Under the pieces are notes generated by a model. It had not been told where the DNA came from, ran no database searches, and worked only from the letters and a program-made list of their open reading frames with translations. A program made the position numbers and the translations under genes. From Sinorhizobium fredii NGR234 (GTDB lineage: Bacteria; Pseudomonadota; Alphaproteobacteria; Rhizobiales; Rhizobiaceae), in contig NC_012587.1 in assembly GCF_000018545.1 (NCBI RefSeq), positions 1,302,001 to 1,366,000 of the forward strand: a DNA stretch of 64,000 nucleotides, written 5' to 3'. Positions 52,004 through 61,794 of this stretch are shown here, in pieces (the first letter of the stretch is position 1; every line of letters starts with the position of its first letter).

Positions 52004-52780
52004 TCAGTGCAGGATCTGGCTCAGGAACAGCTTGGTGCGTTCGTGCTGCGGATTGTCGAAGAACTCGGCCGGCGAATTCTGTTCGACGATCTGGCCCTGG
52101 TCCATGAAGATGACGCGGTTGGCCACCTGGCGCGCGAAGCCCATTTCGTGGGTGACGCAGAGCATCGTCATGCCTTCTTCGGCGAGGCTGACCATGGTGT
52201 CGAGCACTTCCTTGACCATTTCCGGGTCGAGCGCCGAGGTCGGCTCATCGAACAGCAGGATCTTCGGCCGCATGCACAGCGAGCGGGCGATCGCGACGCG
52301 CTGCTGCTGGCCGCCCGAGAGCTGGCCCGGATATTTGAGGGCTTGCTCGGGGATCTTGACGCGCTTGAGGAAATGCATGGCGATTTCCTCGGCTTCCTTC
52401 TTCGGCATCTTGCGCACCCAGATCGGTGCGAGCGTGCAGTTTTCCAGAATCGTCAGATGCGGGAAGAGGTTGAAGTGCTGGAAGACCATGCCCACTTCGC
52501 GGCGCACTTCGTCGATCTTCTTCAGGTCGTTGGTGAGCTCGATGCCGTCGACGACGATCTTGCCCTTCTGGTGCTCCTCGAGCCGGTTGATGCAGCGGAT
52601 CATCGTCGATTTGCCGGACCCCGACGGGCCGGCAATGACGATGCGTTCGCCGCGCATCACTTTGAGATTGATGTCGCGCAGGACGTGGAAGTCACCATAC
52701 CACTTGTTCATATTGCTGATTTCGATCGCGACATCCGTCGTCGATACGGTCATTTTCGATGCAGCGGCAGTGTTTGCCAT
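52004..52780 (-). CDS. aapP: General L-amino-acid ABC transporter ATPase
   Basis: A 258-aa ABC ATPase of the polar amino-acid class. Walker [20 protein letters not shown]-loop [12 protein letters not shown], signature [19 protein letters not shown], Walker [16 protein letters not shown]-loop CVTHEMGFA. Last gene of aapJQMP, 12 bp after aapM. The system takes up a broad range of L-amino acids and is needed for nitrogen exchange in rhizobium-legume nodules (established for R. leguminosarum). Confidence 0.95.
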   Translation of the reverse strand: MANTAAASKMTVSTTDVAIEISNMNKWYGDFHVLRDINLKVMRGERIVIAGPSGSGKSTMIRCINRLEEHQKGKIVVDGIELTNDLKKIDEVRREVGMVFQHFNLFPHLTILENCTLAPIWVRKMPKKEAEEIAMHFLKRVKIPEQALKYPGQLSGGQQQRVAIARSLCMRPKILLFDEPTSALDPEMVKEVLDTMVSLAEEGMTMLCVTHEMGFARQVANRVIFMDQGQIVEQNSPAEFFDNPQHERTKLFLSQILH

Positions 52781-52792
52781 ATGTTTCCCCTT

Positions 52793-53947
52793 TTATCGTT
52801 GGCTCTTGTCGAGCAGGCGTTCCATGAAGCCTGAATAGCGCGACATGCCGAAGCAGAAAAGCCAGAATACGAAGCCCGCGAAGATCAGGCCGGTGATCGG
52901 CGTTACGGCGGTAGCCCAGTTTGCGTCGGTAAAGTTGAAGCGAACGATGCCGAGCAGATCGAACATGCCGATGATCGAGACGAGTGACGTGTCCTTGAAC
53001 AGGCCGATGAAAGTATTGACGATGCCCGGGATCACCAGCTTCAGCGCCTGCGGCAGGACGATGAGGTTCATTTTCTGCCAATAGCTGAGACCCAGCGAAT
53101 CGGCGCCCTCATACTGGCCCTTCGGAATGGCCTGCAGACCGCCGCGCACCACTTCCGCCATATAAGCCGAAGCGAAGAACGACACGCCGATGAGCGCCCG
53201 CAGGAATTTGTCGAAAGTGACGCCCTGCGGCAGGAACAGCGGCAGCATGACGCTTGCCATGAACAGTACCGTGATCAGCGGAATGCCGCGCACGATCTCG
53301 ATGAACACCGTGCAGAGCATCTTGATCACCGGCATGTCGGACCGCCGGCCGAGTGCCAGCAGAATGCCCAGCGGCAATGAAACCGCGATACCGACGAAAG
53401 ACAGGGCAAGTGTGACCATGAGGCCACCCCAGAACGCCGTCTCGACATAGACGAGGCCGAGCCAGCCGCCGGGAAGCAGGATGGTGGCGACGATCGGCAA
53501 CGCGGCAAACAGAAGGATCGCGTTCAATCCCTTGTAGGGGATCTTGGGGATCAACATCGGCACAAGGAACAGGACGAACAGGATTCCGACCAGAGCCGGG
53601 CGCCAGCGTTCCTCGAGCGGATAGCGGCCGAAGACGAATTGTCCGAACTTCGCATTGACGAAGGCCCAGCAGGCGCCGCTCCAGCCGTCCGGCTGCGAAC
53701 CTCCTTGGGAGAGGGTGGCGCAGACGCCACGACCGCCCCCCGTCCAGGCCGCGTCGATGAAGAGCCACTGAATTGCAGGCGGCACCAGCCATGCCAGGAT
53801 GAGCAGGCTGATGATCGTCAGAACGGTGTCCTTCGGTGTTGCGAAGAGGTTTTTCCGCAGCCACGAGACAACGCCGCTTTCCAGTGCCGGGGCAGGCGAA
53901 GCGTCGACCATGGAGGAGCGGACAAAAGCTGCTTGATTCGTGCTCAT
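52793..53947 (-). CDS. aapM: General L-amino-acid ABC transporter permease AapM
   Basis: A 384-aa inner-membrane permease with about eight spans. The C-terminal half carries the HisM-type permease domain ([73 protein letters not shown], the EAA loop facing AapP). A long N-terminal region with three extra spans is characteristic of Aap permeases compared with other polar amino-acid systems. 4 bp after aapQ. Confidence 0.94.
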   Translation of the reverse strand: MSTNQAAFVRSSMVDASPAPALESGVVSWLRKNLFATPKDTVLTIISLLILAWLVPPAIQWLFIDAAWTGGGRGVCATLSQGGSQPDGWSGACWAFVNAKFGQFVFGRYPLEERWRPALVGILFVLFLVPMLIPKIPYKGLNAILLFAALPIVATILLPGGWLGLVYVETAFWGGLMVTLALSFVGIAVSLPLGILLALGRRSDMPVIKMLCTVFIEIVRGIPLITVLFMASVMLPLFLPQGVTFDKFLRALIGVSFFASAYMAEVVRGGLQAIPKGQYEGADSLGLSYWQKMNLIVLPQALKLVIPGIVNTFIGLFKDTSLVSIIGMFDLLGIVRFNFTDANWATAVTPITGLIFAGFVFWLFCFGMSRYSGFMERLLDKSQR

Positions 53948-53951
53948 GATC

Positions 53952-55145
53952 TCACCTCTCCACCAGCGCCATGCGGGCGTTGTACCAGTTCATGAACAGC
54001 GAGGTGGCGAGGCTCAGGCTGAGATAGACGATGATCCAGATGCTGACGACTTCGATCGCCTGTCCGGTCTGGTTGAGGATCGTGCCGCCAACGGCGACGA
54101 GATCCGCATAGCCGACGGCCACCGCGAGCGATGAGTTCTTGGTGAGGTTGAGATACTGGCTGGTCAATGGTGGGATGATGATGCGCATTGCCTGCGGCAC
54201 GACGACCAGACGGGTCGTCAGCCTCGGACGGATGCCAAGTGCGTGAGCCGCTTCCGTCTGCCCCTTTGAGACCCCCCGGATGCCCGCCCGAACGATCTCT
54301 GCAATGAAGGCTGCCGTGTAGAACGAAAGCGCGAGGAAGAGTGATATGAATTCCGGTCCGACGACCGAACCGCCCGTCAGATTGAACTTGCCGGCGATCG
54401 GAATGTCGAAAGTCAGCGGAGCTCCGGTTGCAAGGAAAGTTATCAGCGGTAGACCGATGAGCAAGCCGAGTACGATCCACAAAACGGGCAGCCGCTGACC
54501 GGTTGCCTCTTGCCGTTGCCGGGCATAGCGGGCGAAGACGACGCTTGCGACGGCGGCGATGATCAATGCGAACAGCGTATATTGGGAGCCCTCTCCGAAG
54601 ATAGCTCTCGGGAAGGCGACGCCGCGATTGCTGACATAGATGTCCAACGGCAGGGCGAGCGCCTCCCGCGCCTGGGGCAGGATCGCCAGAACGCCGCTAT
54701 ACCAGAAGAAGATAACCAACAGCGGCGGAATGTTGCGGAACACCTCGACGTAGGCGAGCGAGAGTTTGGCGATGATCCAGTTGTGCGACAGACGTCCAAT
54801 ACCGACGATGAAGCCGATGATGGTTGCCGTGATGATACCGGTGACCGCCACCAGCAGTGTGTTGACGAAACCAACGACCAGAGCGCGGCCGTAGCTTGAA
54901 TCGCTCGTGAAGGCGATCAGTGATTGTCCGACATCGAAGCCCGCCCGGCTGTTCAGAAAGCCATAGCCGGATGCGATGTTCGCGCGCTGCAGGTTCTCGA
55001 CCGTGTTTTGAACGATCCAATAGACGAGAACCGCCAGAATGATGATGGTGACTGCCTGGTAGAAGATCCCGCGCACCTGTGGATCGTTTATTATCGATCC
55101 GGAGGATTTGCTTCTCTCAGGCGCGTTGGTAACGCCAATGGCCAT
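53952..55145 (-). CDS. aapQ: General L-amino-acid ABC transporter permease AapQ
   Basis: A 397-aa permease partner of AapM. N-terminal span near residues 30-48, then a permease domain beginning [31 protein letters not shown], with [19 protein letters not shown] and a large periplasmic/hydrophobic insertion before [28 protein letters not shown] (EAA loop). Follows aapJ after a 92-bp gap holding a strong palindrome. Confidence 0.94.
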   Translation of the reverse strand: MAIGVTNAPERSKSSGSIINDPQVRGIFYQAVTIIILAVLVYWIVQNTVENLQRANIASGYGFLNSRAGFDVGQSLIAFTSDSSYGRALVVGFVNTLLVAVTGIITATIIGFIVGIGRLSHNWIIAKLSLAYVEVFRNIPPLLVIFFWYSGVLAILPQAREALALPLDIYVSNRGVAFPRAIFGEGSQYTLFALIIAAVASVVFARYARQRQEATGQRLPVLWIVLGLLIGLPLITFLATGAPLTFDIPIAGKFNLTGGSVVGPEFISLFLALSFYTAAFIAEIVRAGIRGVSKGQTEAAHALGIRPRLTTRLVVVPQAMRIIIPPLTSQYLNLTKNSSLAVAVGYADLVAVGGTILNQTGQAIEVVSIWIIVYLSLSLATSLFMNWYNARMALVER

Positions 55146-55195
55146 ACAATGCCTCTTTCCCCAATCCGCCCTTGTTGGGCGTTCTTATCGTTGCG

Positions 55196-55223
55196 GCGGA
55201 GGGGCGGCATGCCGCCCCTCCGC
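55196..55223. other. 28-bp perfect palindrome between aapJ and aapQ
   Basis: GCGGAGGGGCGGCA followed by its reverse complement, in the aapJ-aapQ intercistronic gap, 15 bp after the aapJ stop. As RNA it makes a very stable hairpin with no U-tract, the kind that protects the upstream mRNA 3' end and lowers downstream expression. Confidence 0.7.
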
Positions 55224-55237
55224 TGTTTTCGAACCGA

Positions 55238-56263
55238 TCAGCGAACCGGCGGAGCGTACTGGATGCCGCCCTTGTTCCACAGCGCATTCAGGCCGCGCTC
55301 GATCTTCAGCGGGCTGCCTGCACCGATGTTGCGGTCGAAGACTTCGCCATAGTTGCCGACGGCCTTGATCACGTTGACCGCCCACTCGTTGGTGAGCCCG
55401 AGGTCCGTGCCGATCTTGCTGTCGGCTTCGACGCCGAGGAAGCGCTGAACGTCAGGGTTCGGCGACTTCTTCATTTCCTCGACATTGGCTTGCGTGACGC
55501 CGAATTCCTCGGCCTGGATCAGGGCATAGTGAACCCAGGTGACGATATCGAACCACTGGTCGTCGCCTTGGCGGACGGCCGGACCGAGCGGCTCCTTCGA
55601 GATGATCTCCGGCAGGATCATGTGATCGTCCGGCTTGGAGAGGGTGAGGCGCAGCGAATAGAGGCCGGACTGGTCGGTCGTGTAGACGTCGCAACGGCCC
55701 GCGTCGTAAGCGGCGTTCACTTCCTCGAGCTTCTCGAAGACGACCGGGTTGTACTGCAGGTTGTTGGTCTTGAAGTAGTCGGCGAGGTTCAGCTCGGTCG
55801 TCGTGCCGGTCTGGACGCAGACGGCTGCGCCGGAAAGTTCGAGCGCGGACTTCACGTTGAGGCTCTTGCGAACCATGAAGCCCTGGCCGTCATAGTAGTT
55901 GACCGGGCGGAAGTTGAAGCCGAGCGCCGTGTCGCGGTTGATGGTCCAGGTCGTGTTGCGGGCGAGCACGTCGACTTCGCCGGACTGCAGCGCCGGGAAA
56001 CGCTCCTTCGCGGAGGTCGGCGTGTACTTCACCTTGGTGGCATCGCCGAAAACCGCTGCAGCGATCGCCTTGCAATAATCGACGTCGAAACCGCTCCAGT
56101 TGCCGGATGCGTCAGGGGCTGCGAAACCGGCGAGACCGGTGTTCACGCCGCACTGGACAAAGCCCTTGGCCTTCACGTCGTCAAGGGTCGCGGCCGATGC
56201 CGCCTGTGCGCCAATCCCCATGACAGCAGCGCCAAAAAGAGCTGTCAGAATTCTTCTTGCCAT
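55238..56263 (-). CDS. aapJ: General L-amino-acid-binding periplasmic protein AapJ
   Basis: A 341-aa solute-binding protein. Signal peptide MARRILTALFGAAVMGIGAQ..., cleaved near ASA-ATL. Mature domain: VKAKGFVQCGVNTGLAGFAAPDASGNWSGFDVDYCKAIAAAVFGDA is the family-3 binding protein start, with LNFRPVNYYDGQGFMV-type hinge and VCVQTGTTTELNLADYF. Two cysteines (CGVN, YCKA) and two later (VCVQ, RCDVY) may pair. Start at 56263; the 42 residues open upstream have no role. First gene of the operon. Confidence 0.95.
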   Translation of the reverse strand: MARRILTALFGAAVMGIGAQAASAATLDDVKAKGFVQCGVNTGLAGFAAPDASGNWSGFDVDYCKAIAAAVFGDATKVKYTPTSAKERFPALQSGEVDVLARNTTWTINRDTALGFNFRPVNYYDGQGFMVRKSLNVKSALELSGAAVCVQTGTTTELNLADYFKTNNLQYNPVVFEKLEEVNAAYDAGRCDVYTTDQSGLYSLRLTLSKPDDHMILPEIISKEPLGPAVRQGDDQWFDIVTWVHYALIQAEEFGVTQANVEEMKKSPNPDVQRFLGVEADSKIGTDLGLTNEWAVNVIKAVGNYGEVFDRNIGAGSPLKIERGLNALWNKGGIQYAPPVR

Positions 56264-56602
56264 TTTTTGAACCTTTTCGGTTGTTCGTAAGTTCCCGTCT
56301 GCACCGTGCGTTCTGTCGGCGCGTGCAGCCTCAGCCACCCTCCTGGCATGAGTGCAATCTATCTCATGCTCAAAATCCATGAGGGTCAAGTGATGTTGCT
56401 GATTTTCTGATTTTCCATGTGAAAAACTGAAAATTCGCCAGAACTTTAAGCAGATTCTGCCGGAAATCGTCCGCTTCTGGATAAAAAACCGTCAGATGTA
56501 CGCATTTGGGAGCTTAACGCCGCGGCGTCGAATTTTTCCTTGACCCCACCCGTGCCGCGTTCGATGAGTTTCCATCGAGTTTTCAACGGCGGATTCGTTA
56601 AA
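56264..56602. promoter_or_regulatory. Divergent aapJ/metC control region
   Basis: A 339-bp non-coding, AT-rich gap. On the minus strand CTTGAC (plus 56385-56390) fits a rhizobial -35 for aapJ; 17 bp on, ATGAGA is a poor -10. An imperfect palindrome TTTTCCATGTGAAAA and repeated CTGATTTT units lie at about 56398-56430. No convincing sigma-54 site was found. The metC promoter is not placed. Confidence 0.4.
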
Positions 56603-57790
56603 ATGGCAGACAAAATAAACGCGCGTGGCGAGATCGGCATCAACACCCGCCTCGCGCACACCGGCAACAATCCTTCCGACTTCCATGGATTCGTCAATCC
56701 GCCGGTGGTCCACGCCTCCACCGTGCTGTTCCCGAATGCCAAGGCAATGGAAACGCGGGCGCAGAAATACACCTATGGCACGCGCGGCACGCCGACGACC
56801 GATGCGCTCTGCGACGCAATCAACGAACTTGAGGGAGCCACCGGAACGATTCTCGTGCCTTCGGGTCTCGCCGCCGTCACGGTGCCCTTTCTCGCCTATC
56901 TTTCCTCCGGTGACCACGCCCTGATGGTCGATTCGGTATATTTCCCGACCCGGCATTTCTGCGACACGATGCTGACCCGCCTGGGCGTTACGGTCGAATA
57001 TTACGATCCGATGATCGGTGCTGCCATTGAGAGCCTGATCAGACCGAACACGCGGCTGGTGCACACGGAGGCGCCGGGCTCGAACACATTCGAGATGCAG
57101 GATATCCGGGCCATTGCCGATGCCGCCCACCGCCACGGCTGTGTCGTCACCATGGACAACACCTGGGCCACGCCGCTCTACTTTCGGCCGCTCGACCACG
57201 GCGTCGACGTGTCCATCCACGCGGCGACCAAATACCCGTCCGGACACTCGGACGTACTGCTTGGGACCGTTTCCGCCAACGCGACGCATTGGCCGGCCCT
57301 GACCGAGGCGATGGTCACGCTCGGCGTCTGCGTCTCGCCGGACGACAGCTACCAGATCCTGCGTGGCCTCAGGACCATGGGCATTCGCCTCGAGCGCCAC
57401 CAGGAAAGCGCGCTGGCGATTGCCCGTTGGCTCGAAAGTCGTGAAGAGGTGGCGCAGGTGCTGCATCCGGCTCTGCCGAGCTTCCCCGGGCACGAGCTCT
57501 GGAAGCGCGACTTTGGCGGGGCGAGCGGCATTTTCTCATTTGTCCTGAAGGCCGAGCCGGAAACAGGCAAGGCGAAGGCGCATGCCTTCCTCGATGCGCT
57601 GTCTTTCTTCGGCCTTGGCTATTCCTGGGGCGGCTTTGAGAGCCTCGCGCTCCATGCAAACCTCTCCGATCGCAAGGTCGCCAAGGCTCCGTCCGGAGGC
57701 CCGGTCATCCGGCTGCAGATCGGCCTTGAAGATGTTGCCGACCTGCGACGCGACATCGAAGCGGGACTAGCTGCGGCCAACGCCGTCTGA
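56603..57790 (+). CDS. metC: Cystathionine beta-lyase
   Basis: A 395-aa PLP enzyme of the Cys/Met metabolism family converting cystathionine to homocysteine, ammonia and pyruvate. YTYGTRGTPTTDALCDAINELEGATG with PLP-phosphate contacts, TMDNTWATPLYFRPLDHGVDV, and Schiff-base Lys in SIHAATKYPSGHSDVLLG. The sequence is of the proteobacterial MetC type. Start at 56603 (MADKINARGE), since the upstream open frame lacks homology. Divergent from aapJ. Confidence 0.92.
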   Translation: MADKINARGEIGINTRLAHTGNNPSDFHGFVNPPVVHASTVLFPNAKAMETRAQKYTYGTRGTPTTDALCDAINELEGATGTILVPSGLAAVTVPFLAYLSSGDHALMVDSVYFPTRHFCDTMLTRLGVTVEYYDPMIGAAIESLIRPNTRLVHTEAPGSNTFEMQDIRAIADAAHRHGCVVTMDNTWATPLYFRPLDHGVDVSIHAATKYPSGHSDVLLGTVSANATHWPALTEAMVTLGVCVSPDDSYQILRGLRTMGIRLERHQESALAIARWLESREEVAQVLHPALPSFPGHELWKRDFGGASGIFSFVLKAEPETGKAKAHAFLDALSFFGLGYSWGGFESLALHANLSDRKVAKAPSGGPVIRLQIGLEDVADLRRDIEAGLAAANAV

Positions 57791-57840
57791 GCGATGAAGA
57801 GGCCGTGCGGTGCAGGCGGAGAACGTTTGCCGCCTGCCGC

Positions 57841-59022
57841 CTATGCCTTCTGGCGGCCCGAGGCGCCATATCCATAGAGCCAGTCGAGATCGGCGGCGAG
57901 CGCTTCCGGTCCCTTGAGAGCAAGGACCAAGTCTCGCGCGACCCGTACCGGCCCACGGGCGTGATAGGCGAAACGGTTGAAGGCCGCGCGTTTGCGCACC
58001 CGGGAAATCCGAGCCCGGCGCGCCTGCTCGTACCGACCGAACGCGGCCGGAGCGTCGACACATTCGGCAAGACAACACGCCAGTTCGCTGGCATCCTCGA
58101 TTGCCATCGCTGCACCCTGAGCAGCAAAGGGCGTCATTGCATGGGCGGCGTCGCCGATGAGGACAAGGTCTCGCCCATTGTGCCAAGCCCCCTCGTCGAC
58201 GGTGCACAGGGGCCAATAGGTGGCTGACGCGGCGCTTTCGATCATTGAATGCAAATCCGGGTGCCAGGTCTCGAAAGCAACGGCAAATTCGCGTCGTCTT
58301 TCCCTAGAGTCTTTGCCTGTCCAGACGGCCCCGGCCGGCTTGCCACCAACAATCGCGACGAGATTGAAGCCGTCGATCTCGCGGAGCGGGTAGGCGACCA
58401 AATGCGCCTTTGACCCAAGGAAGGCAGTGACGCGATCTGCCGAAAGGTAGGCGGACGCTTCGGCGCGCGGCAGCAACAGCCGCCAGGCGATATTGCCCGA
58501 GAACCGGACGGTGCCGGCCCCGGCGATCGCGGTTCTTGCCTGCGACCAGAGACCATCGGCGCCGATGACCACGGAAGGACGGCGTCCGACCGCTTCCCCA
58601 ACCGCAGCGGCCGGATCACCAGCAATTCGGGTTTCCAGATGGAGACGGCAGTGTGGCTCCGATCGTACGGCGTCCAGGAGGATTTTCTGCAGACTGGCGC
58701 GATGCAGCACCCCATAGGGGGCCGCCCAACGGCTCCTCGCTTTGGCACCAGTTGGAACTTCCGCGAGCGATCGCAGCGTGCGTCCGTCGACAAGCGCGAT
58801 CGAGTCTGGTTCGCTCCACACGTCCTCAAGCGCAGGGAGCAGGCCGAGTTCCATCAGGATGCGCGAGGCGTTCGGCGACACTTGCAGCCCGGCGCCCACT
58901 TCGTCCAGGGCGTCCGCCTGCTCGAAAACATCTGCAGGAATCCCGTGCCGCGCAAGGCACAGCGCCATTGTCAGTCCGGCAATGCCGGCGCCAACGATCG
59001 CGACCGGTTCAGCCTTTTGCAT
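57841..59022 (-). CDS. FAD-dependent monooxygenase (salicylate hydroxylase-like)
   Basis: A 393-aa class A flavoprotein monooxygenase: GxGxxG motif VAIVGAGIAGLTMALCLARHG at residues 7-27, middle DG motif PSVVIGADGLWSQAR, and GD motif LVLIGDAAHAMTPFAAQGAAMAIEDA. Likely hydroxylates an aromatic acid; the substrate is not evident, as no ring-cleavage genes are near. The convergent metC end is 50 bp away. Confidence 0.9.
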   Translation of the reverse strand: MQKAEPVAIVGAGIAGLTMALCLARHGIPADVFEQADALDEVGAGLQVSPNASRILMELGLLPALEDVWSEPDSIALVDGRTLRSLAEVPTGAKARSRWAAPYGVLHRASLQKILLDAVRSEPHCRLHLETRIAGDPAAAVGEAVGRRPSVVIGADGLWSQARTAIAGAGTVRFSGNIAWRLLLPRAEASAYLSADRVTAFLGSKAHLVAYPLREIDGFNLVAIVGGKPAGAVWTGKDSRERRREFAVAFETWHPDLHSMIESAASATYWPLCTVDEGAWHNGRDLVLIGDAAHAMTPFAAQGAAMAIEDASELACCLAECVDAPAAFGRYEQARRARISRVRKRAAFNRFAYHARGPVRVARDLVLALKGPEALAADLDWLYGYGASGRQKA

Positions 59023-59049
59023 CGGCGTCGCGCCAGCAGCTCGGGTTGG

Positions 59050-59295
59050 TCAGGCGGCCTTGGTCTCGAAGAGACAGCCCGGCGGGATTGTCTCGGTCGC
59101 CTTCAGGCTCGCATTGTAGCGATAGAGCGTCGAGCAATAGGAGCAGACCTTTTCGTTGTCGTCGCCCATGTCGATGAAGATATGGGGATGATCGAAGGGA
59201 ACGGATGCGCCGGTGCACATGAATTCCTTGACGCCGATCTCGATGACCTGGTGCCCGCCGTCATTCTGGAAATGGGGGATGCTGTGGCCGGCCAT
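59050..59295 (-). CDS. Zinc-finger domain protein (NDUFS6-like)
   Basis: An 81-aa protein with the C-x-H...C-x2-C pattern of the zf-CHCC family: FMCTGASVPFDHPHIFIDMG followed by KVCSYCSTLYRY. This family includes the mitochondrial complex I subunit NDUFS6, and the alphaproteobacterial form is a candidate accessory complex I subunit. Start at 59295 (MAGHSIPHF). 27 bp before the monooxygenase start. Confidence 0.85.
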   Translation of the reverse strand: MAGHSIPHFQNDGGHQVIEIGVKEFMCTGASVPFDHPHIFIDMGDDNEKVCSYCSTLYRYNASLKATETIPPGCLFETKAA

Positions 59296-59455
59296 GTCGT
59301 ACTCCGATGAATGCAAGTCTGGTGTCGATTTTGCCGGCACCATAGTGAGCTTTGGTGCAAATGTGTAGCAACAATCACGACGCGCTTGTGGTTTTTGCCG
59401 GGGCGGGGGTTTTCGGCCATACCATTCCCGCCTAGTTTTGCGGCGAAAACGATCG

Positions 59456-60256
59456 ATGTCTGGGAAAACCATGGATTTGACCCCTCCGCCATTCTCGCGC
59501 TTCACGCATGACGACCTGGAAATCGCCTATTTCGACGAGGGCGACCCGTCGGGAGATCCGGTGCTGCTCATTCACGGGTTTGCCTCGAGCGCCAACGTCA
59601 ACTGGGTTTATCCCGGCTGGCTGAAGACGCTCGGCGATGCCGGCTATCGGGTCGTCGCGTTCGACAATCGCGGTCACGGCGCAAGCAGCAAGCCTTATGA
59701 CGCCTCGGTCTACCATCCGCACCAGATGGCCGGCGACGCCGCCGCCCTTCTCGTCCATCTTGGCATCGGCGAGGCGCATGTCATGGGCTATTCGATGGGC
59801 GCGCGCGTCTCGGCATTTCTGGCGTTGCATCACCCGCATCGCGTCCGCTCGCTCGTGTTCGGCGGTCTCGGAATAGGCATGGTGACCGGGGTGGGGGATT
59901 GGGATCCGATTGCCGATGCGCTGCTGGCGCCGTCGCTCGAAGACGTGACGCATGCGCGCGGCCGCATGTTCCGCGCCTTTGCCGACCAGACGAAAAGCGA
60001 CCGTCAAGCACTTGCCGCCTGCATTTCGACCTCGCGCGACCTGCTCTCCGCCGAGGATGTCGGGCGCATCGATGTGCCCGTTCTGATCGGGGTCGGCACC
60101 AAGGATGATGTCGCCGGATCGGCGCTGGAACTCGCCGCCCTGATGCCGCAGGCCCGGGCGCTGGATATCCCGGGCCGTGACCATATGCTGGCGGTCGGCG
60201 ACCGCGTCTTCAAAAAGGCGGTTCTTGAGTTTTTCGGCGAGGTCGGTCGCGCATAG
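59456..60256 (+). CDS. Alpha/beta hydrolase
   Basis: A cytoplasmic hydrolase of about 266 aa: LLIHGFASSANVNW oxyanion loop, VVAFDNRGHGASSKP, nucleophile elbow GYSMGARVS (G-x-S-x-G), Asp in GVGTKDDVAG and His in PGRDHMLAV. A complete triad is present. The substrate is unknown; similar to rhizobial esterases beside cysE. Starts at 59456 or 59471. Confidence 0.88.
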   Translation: MSGKTMDLTPPPFSRFTHDDLEIAYFDEGDPSGDPVLLIHGFASSANVNWVYPGWLKTLGDAGYRVVAFDNRGHGASSKPYDASVYHPHQMAGDAAALLVHLGIGEAHVMGYSMGARVSAFLALHHPHRVRSLVFGGLGIGMVTGVGDWDPIADALLAPSLEDVTHARGRMFRAFADQTKSDRQALAACISTSRDLLSAEDVGRIDVPVLIGVGTKDDVAGSALELAALMPQARALDIPGRDHMLAVGDRVFKKAVLEFFGEVGRA

Positions 60257-60378
60257 GCTCGTAGCGATCGCCGACTGAAACCCTGCGAGCCCATTTATGT
60301 CGTTCGGAAATTGCCCTATATAAGGGGCAGCGCGGGCAATAGATTGACCAGGCTATGTTGACAGGAAGGAGCGCGACT

Positions 60379-61206
60379 ATGGTCGCCAAGACCGAACTTC
60401 GCCACACGGAACCGCTGAAAGCGGTCGACCCCATCTGGGACAGCCTGCGCGAAGAGGCGCGCCTGGCAGCCGAGCGCGATCCGATGCTTGCCGCCTTTCT
60501 TTATTCGACGGTGGTCAACCAGCATTCGCTGGAAGAGAGCGTGGTCTACCGGATCTGCGAGCGGCTCGACCATCCCGACCTGCAGGCCAATCTGCTCCAC
60601 CAGACCTTCCTGGAAATGCTCGAGGATTGGCCTGAATGGAGCACGATCCTGCGCGTCGACATCCAGGCCGTCTACGACCGCGACCCGGCCTGCACGCGGT
60701 TCCTCGAGCCCGTGCTCTATTTCAAGGGCTTCCACGCGATCCAGACGCACCGGCTCGCCCACTGGCTCTGGACCCGCGGGAGGAAGGATTTCGCCCTCTA
60801 TCTCCAGAGCCGCTCCTCGAGCGTCTTCCAGACCGACATCAACCCGGCCGCGCGCGTCGGGCGCGGCATCTTCCTCGACCACGCGACGGGTCTCGTCGTT
60901 GGCGAAACGGCGGTCATCGGCGACAATGTATCGATCCTGCACGGCGTGACCCTTGGCGGCACCGGCAAGGAGGGCAGCGATCGGCACCCGAAGATCGGCG
61001 ACGGCGTGCTGATCGGCGCCGGGGCGAAAATCCTCGGCAATATCCATATCGGCCATTGCTCGCGGGTGGCGGCCGGATCGGTCGTGCTGAAGGCGGTTCC
61101 GCCGAAGACGACGGTGGCCGGCGTTCCCGCCAAGGTGGTCGGCGAGGCTGGATGCTCCGAGCCCTCGCGGCAGATGGACCAGATCCTGGCGAGCTTCGAT
61201 ATCTGA
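60379..61206 (+). CDS. cysE: Serine O-acetyltransferase
   Basis: A 275-aa enzyme making O-acetylserine, the acceptor for sulfide from the CysI pathway. N-terminal helical domain (DPIWDSLREEARLAAERDPMLAAFLY) and left-handed beta-helix hexapeptides (IFLDHATGLVVGETAVIGDNVSILHGVTLGGTG, with the catalytic Asp/His in LDHATG, then IGAGAKILGNIHIG). The C-terminal tail ends MDQILASFDI, as in feedback-inhibited forms. Start at 60379 after AGGAAGGA. Confidence 0.96.
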   Translation: MVAKTELRHTEPLKAVDPIWDSLREEARLAAERDPMLAAFLYSTVVNQHSLEESVVYRICERLDHPDLQANLLHQTFLEMLEDWPEWSTILRVDIQAVYDRDPACTRFLEPVLYFKGFHAIQTHRLAHWLWTRGRKDFALYLQSRSSSVFQTDINPAARVGRGIFLDHATGLVVGETAVIGDNVSILHGVTLGGTGKEGSDRHPKIGDGVLIGAGAKILGNIHIGHCSRVAAGSVVLKAVPPKTTVAGVPAKVVGEAGCSEPSRQMDQILASFDI

Positions 61207-61353
61207 GGGCGCGCGCGGAAAAATCTCAGCGATAATCCAATGCGTTACGGCTATTCGCTATCATCTTCATGAGTGCGCGCCGGCGTGTGGGTTTACACCT
61301 GGCAACGCCGCATGCGAGAAGCGCCGCAAATCAACCGGATACGGAGAAGAGAT

Positions 61354-61557
61354 TTGAAGCCCGAAGAAATCCGCAAGCTTGAGGCCTATTTCAAGCGCAC
61401 TTTGAATCCCGCGATGGTCGTCAAGGCTCGTCCCAGGAAGGACGAATCCGCGGAGGTTTACCTTGGCGATGAATTCCTTGGCGTCATATTTCGCGACGAG
61501 GAAGACGGCGAGCTTTCCTATAGTTTCTCGATGGCAATCCTCGACGTGGACCTGTGA
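61354..61557 (+). CDS. DUF3126 protein with TTG start
   Basis: A 67-aa alphaproteobacterial DUF3126 protein (KPEEIRKLEAYFKRTLN, AEVYLGDEFLGVIFRDEEDGELSYSFSMAILDVDL). The TTG at 61354 is chosen as start because GGAGAAGA lies immediately upstream and the protein then has the family length; an upstream ATG would add 27 unrelated residues. Role unknown. A strong terminator follows. Confidence 0.82.
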   Translation: MKPEEIRKLEAYFKRTLNPAMVVKARPRKDESAEVYLGDEFLGVIFRDEEDGELSYSFSMAILDVDL

Positions 61558-61606
61558 TCGGAACGCCGCGCGGTCGATCGACAACTGCGCGCTCCATCAT
61601 TCACTT

Positions 61607-61640
61607 AAGCCGGCCCTGAGCAACGGGCCGGCTTTTTCTT
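61607..61640 (+). terminator. Terminator after DUF3126
   Basis: A perfect 10-bp stem AAGCCGGCCC with GGGCCGGCTT, loop TGAGCAAC, followed by TTTCTTATAA. Confidence 0.88.
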
Positions 61641-61732
61641 ATAAAGTCATATTTTTACAGAAAATGGTCGGTCGCGGCCGGATCTTCATCAAGTCGTTGC
61701 AAGAATTGTGTTTTATTGCATCGCACACTGAA

Positions 61733-61766
61733 CTTGACTTTTTGTGCAGTGCACCTAGACTGACGC
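61733..61766 (+). promoter_or_regulatory. Putative phasin promoter with TGC palindrome
   Basis: CTTGAC with 17 bp to TAGACT resembles the rhizobial housekeeping consensus. Within the spacer is the palindrome GTGCAGTGCAC (61744-61754), and TTGCATCGCAC lies just upstream. TGC-rich palindromes are the type bound by the PHB-responsive repressor PhaR/AniA at phasin genes elsewhere. Confidence 0.5.
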
Positions 61767-61794
61767 TTGCCCACCGCCCACAAGGAGAAGCTTG

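Noticed and set aside
56344..56356. TGGCATGAGTGCA as a possible sigma-54 promoter upstream of aapJ
   Set aside because: GG and GC are separated by 7 bases rather than the required 10, and it lies on the metC strand.
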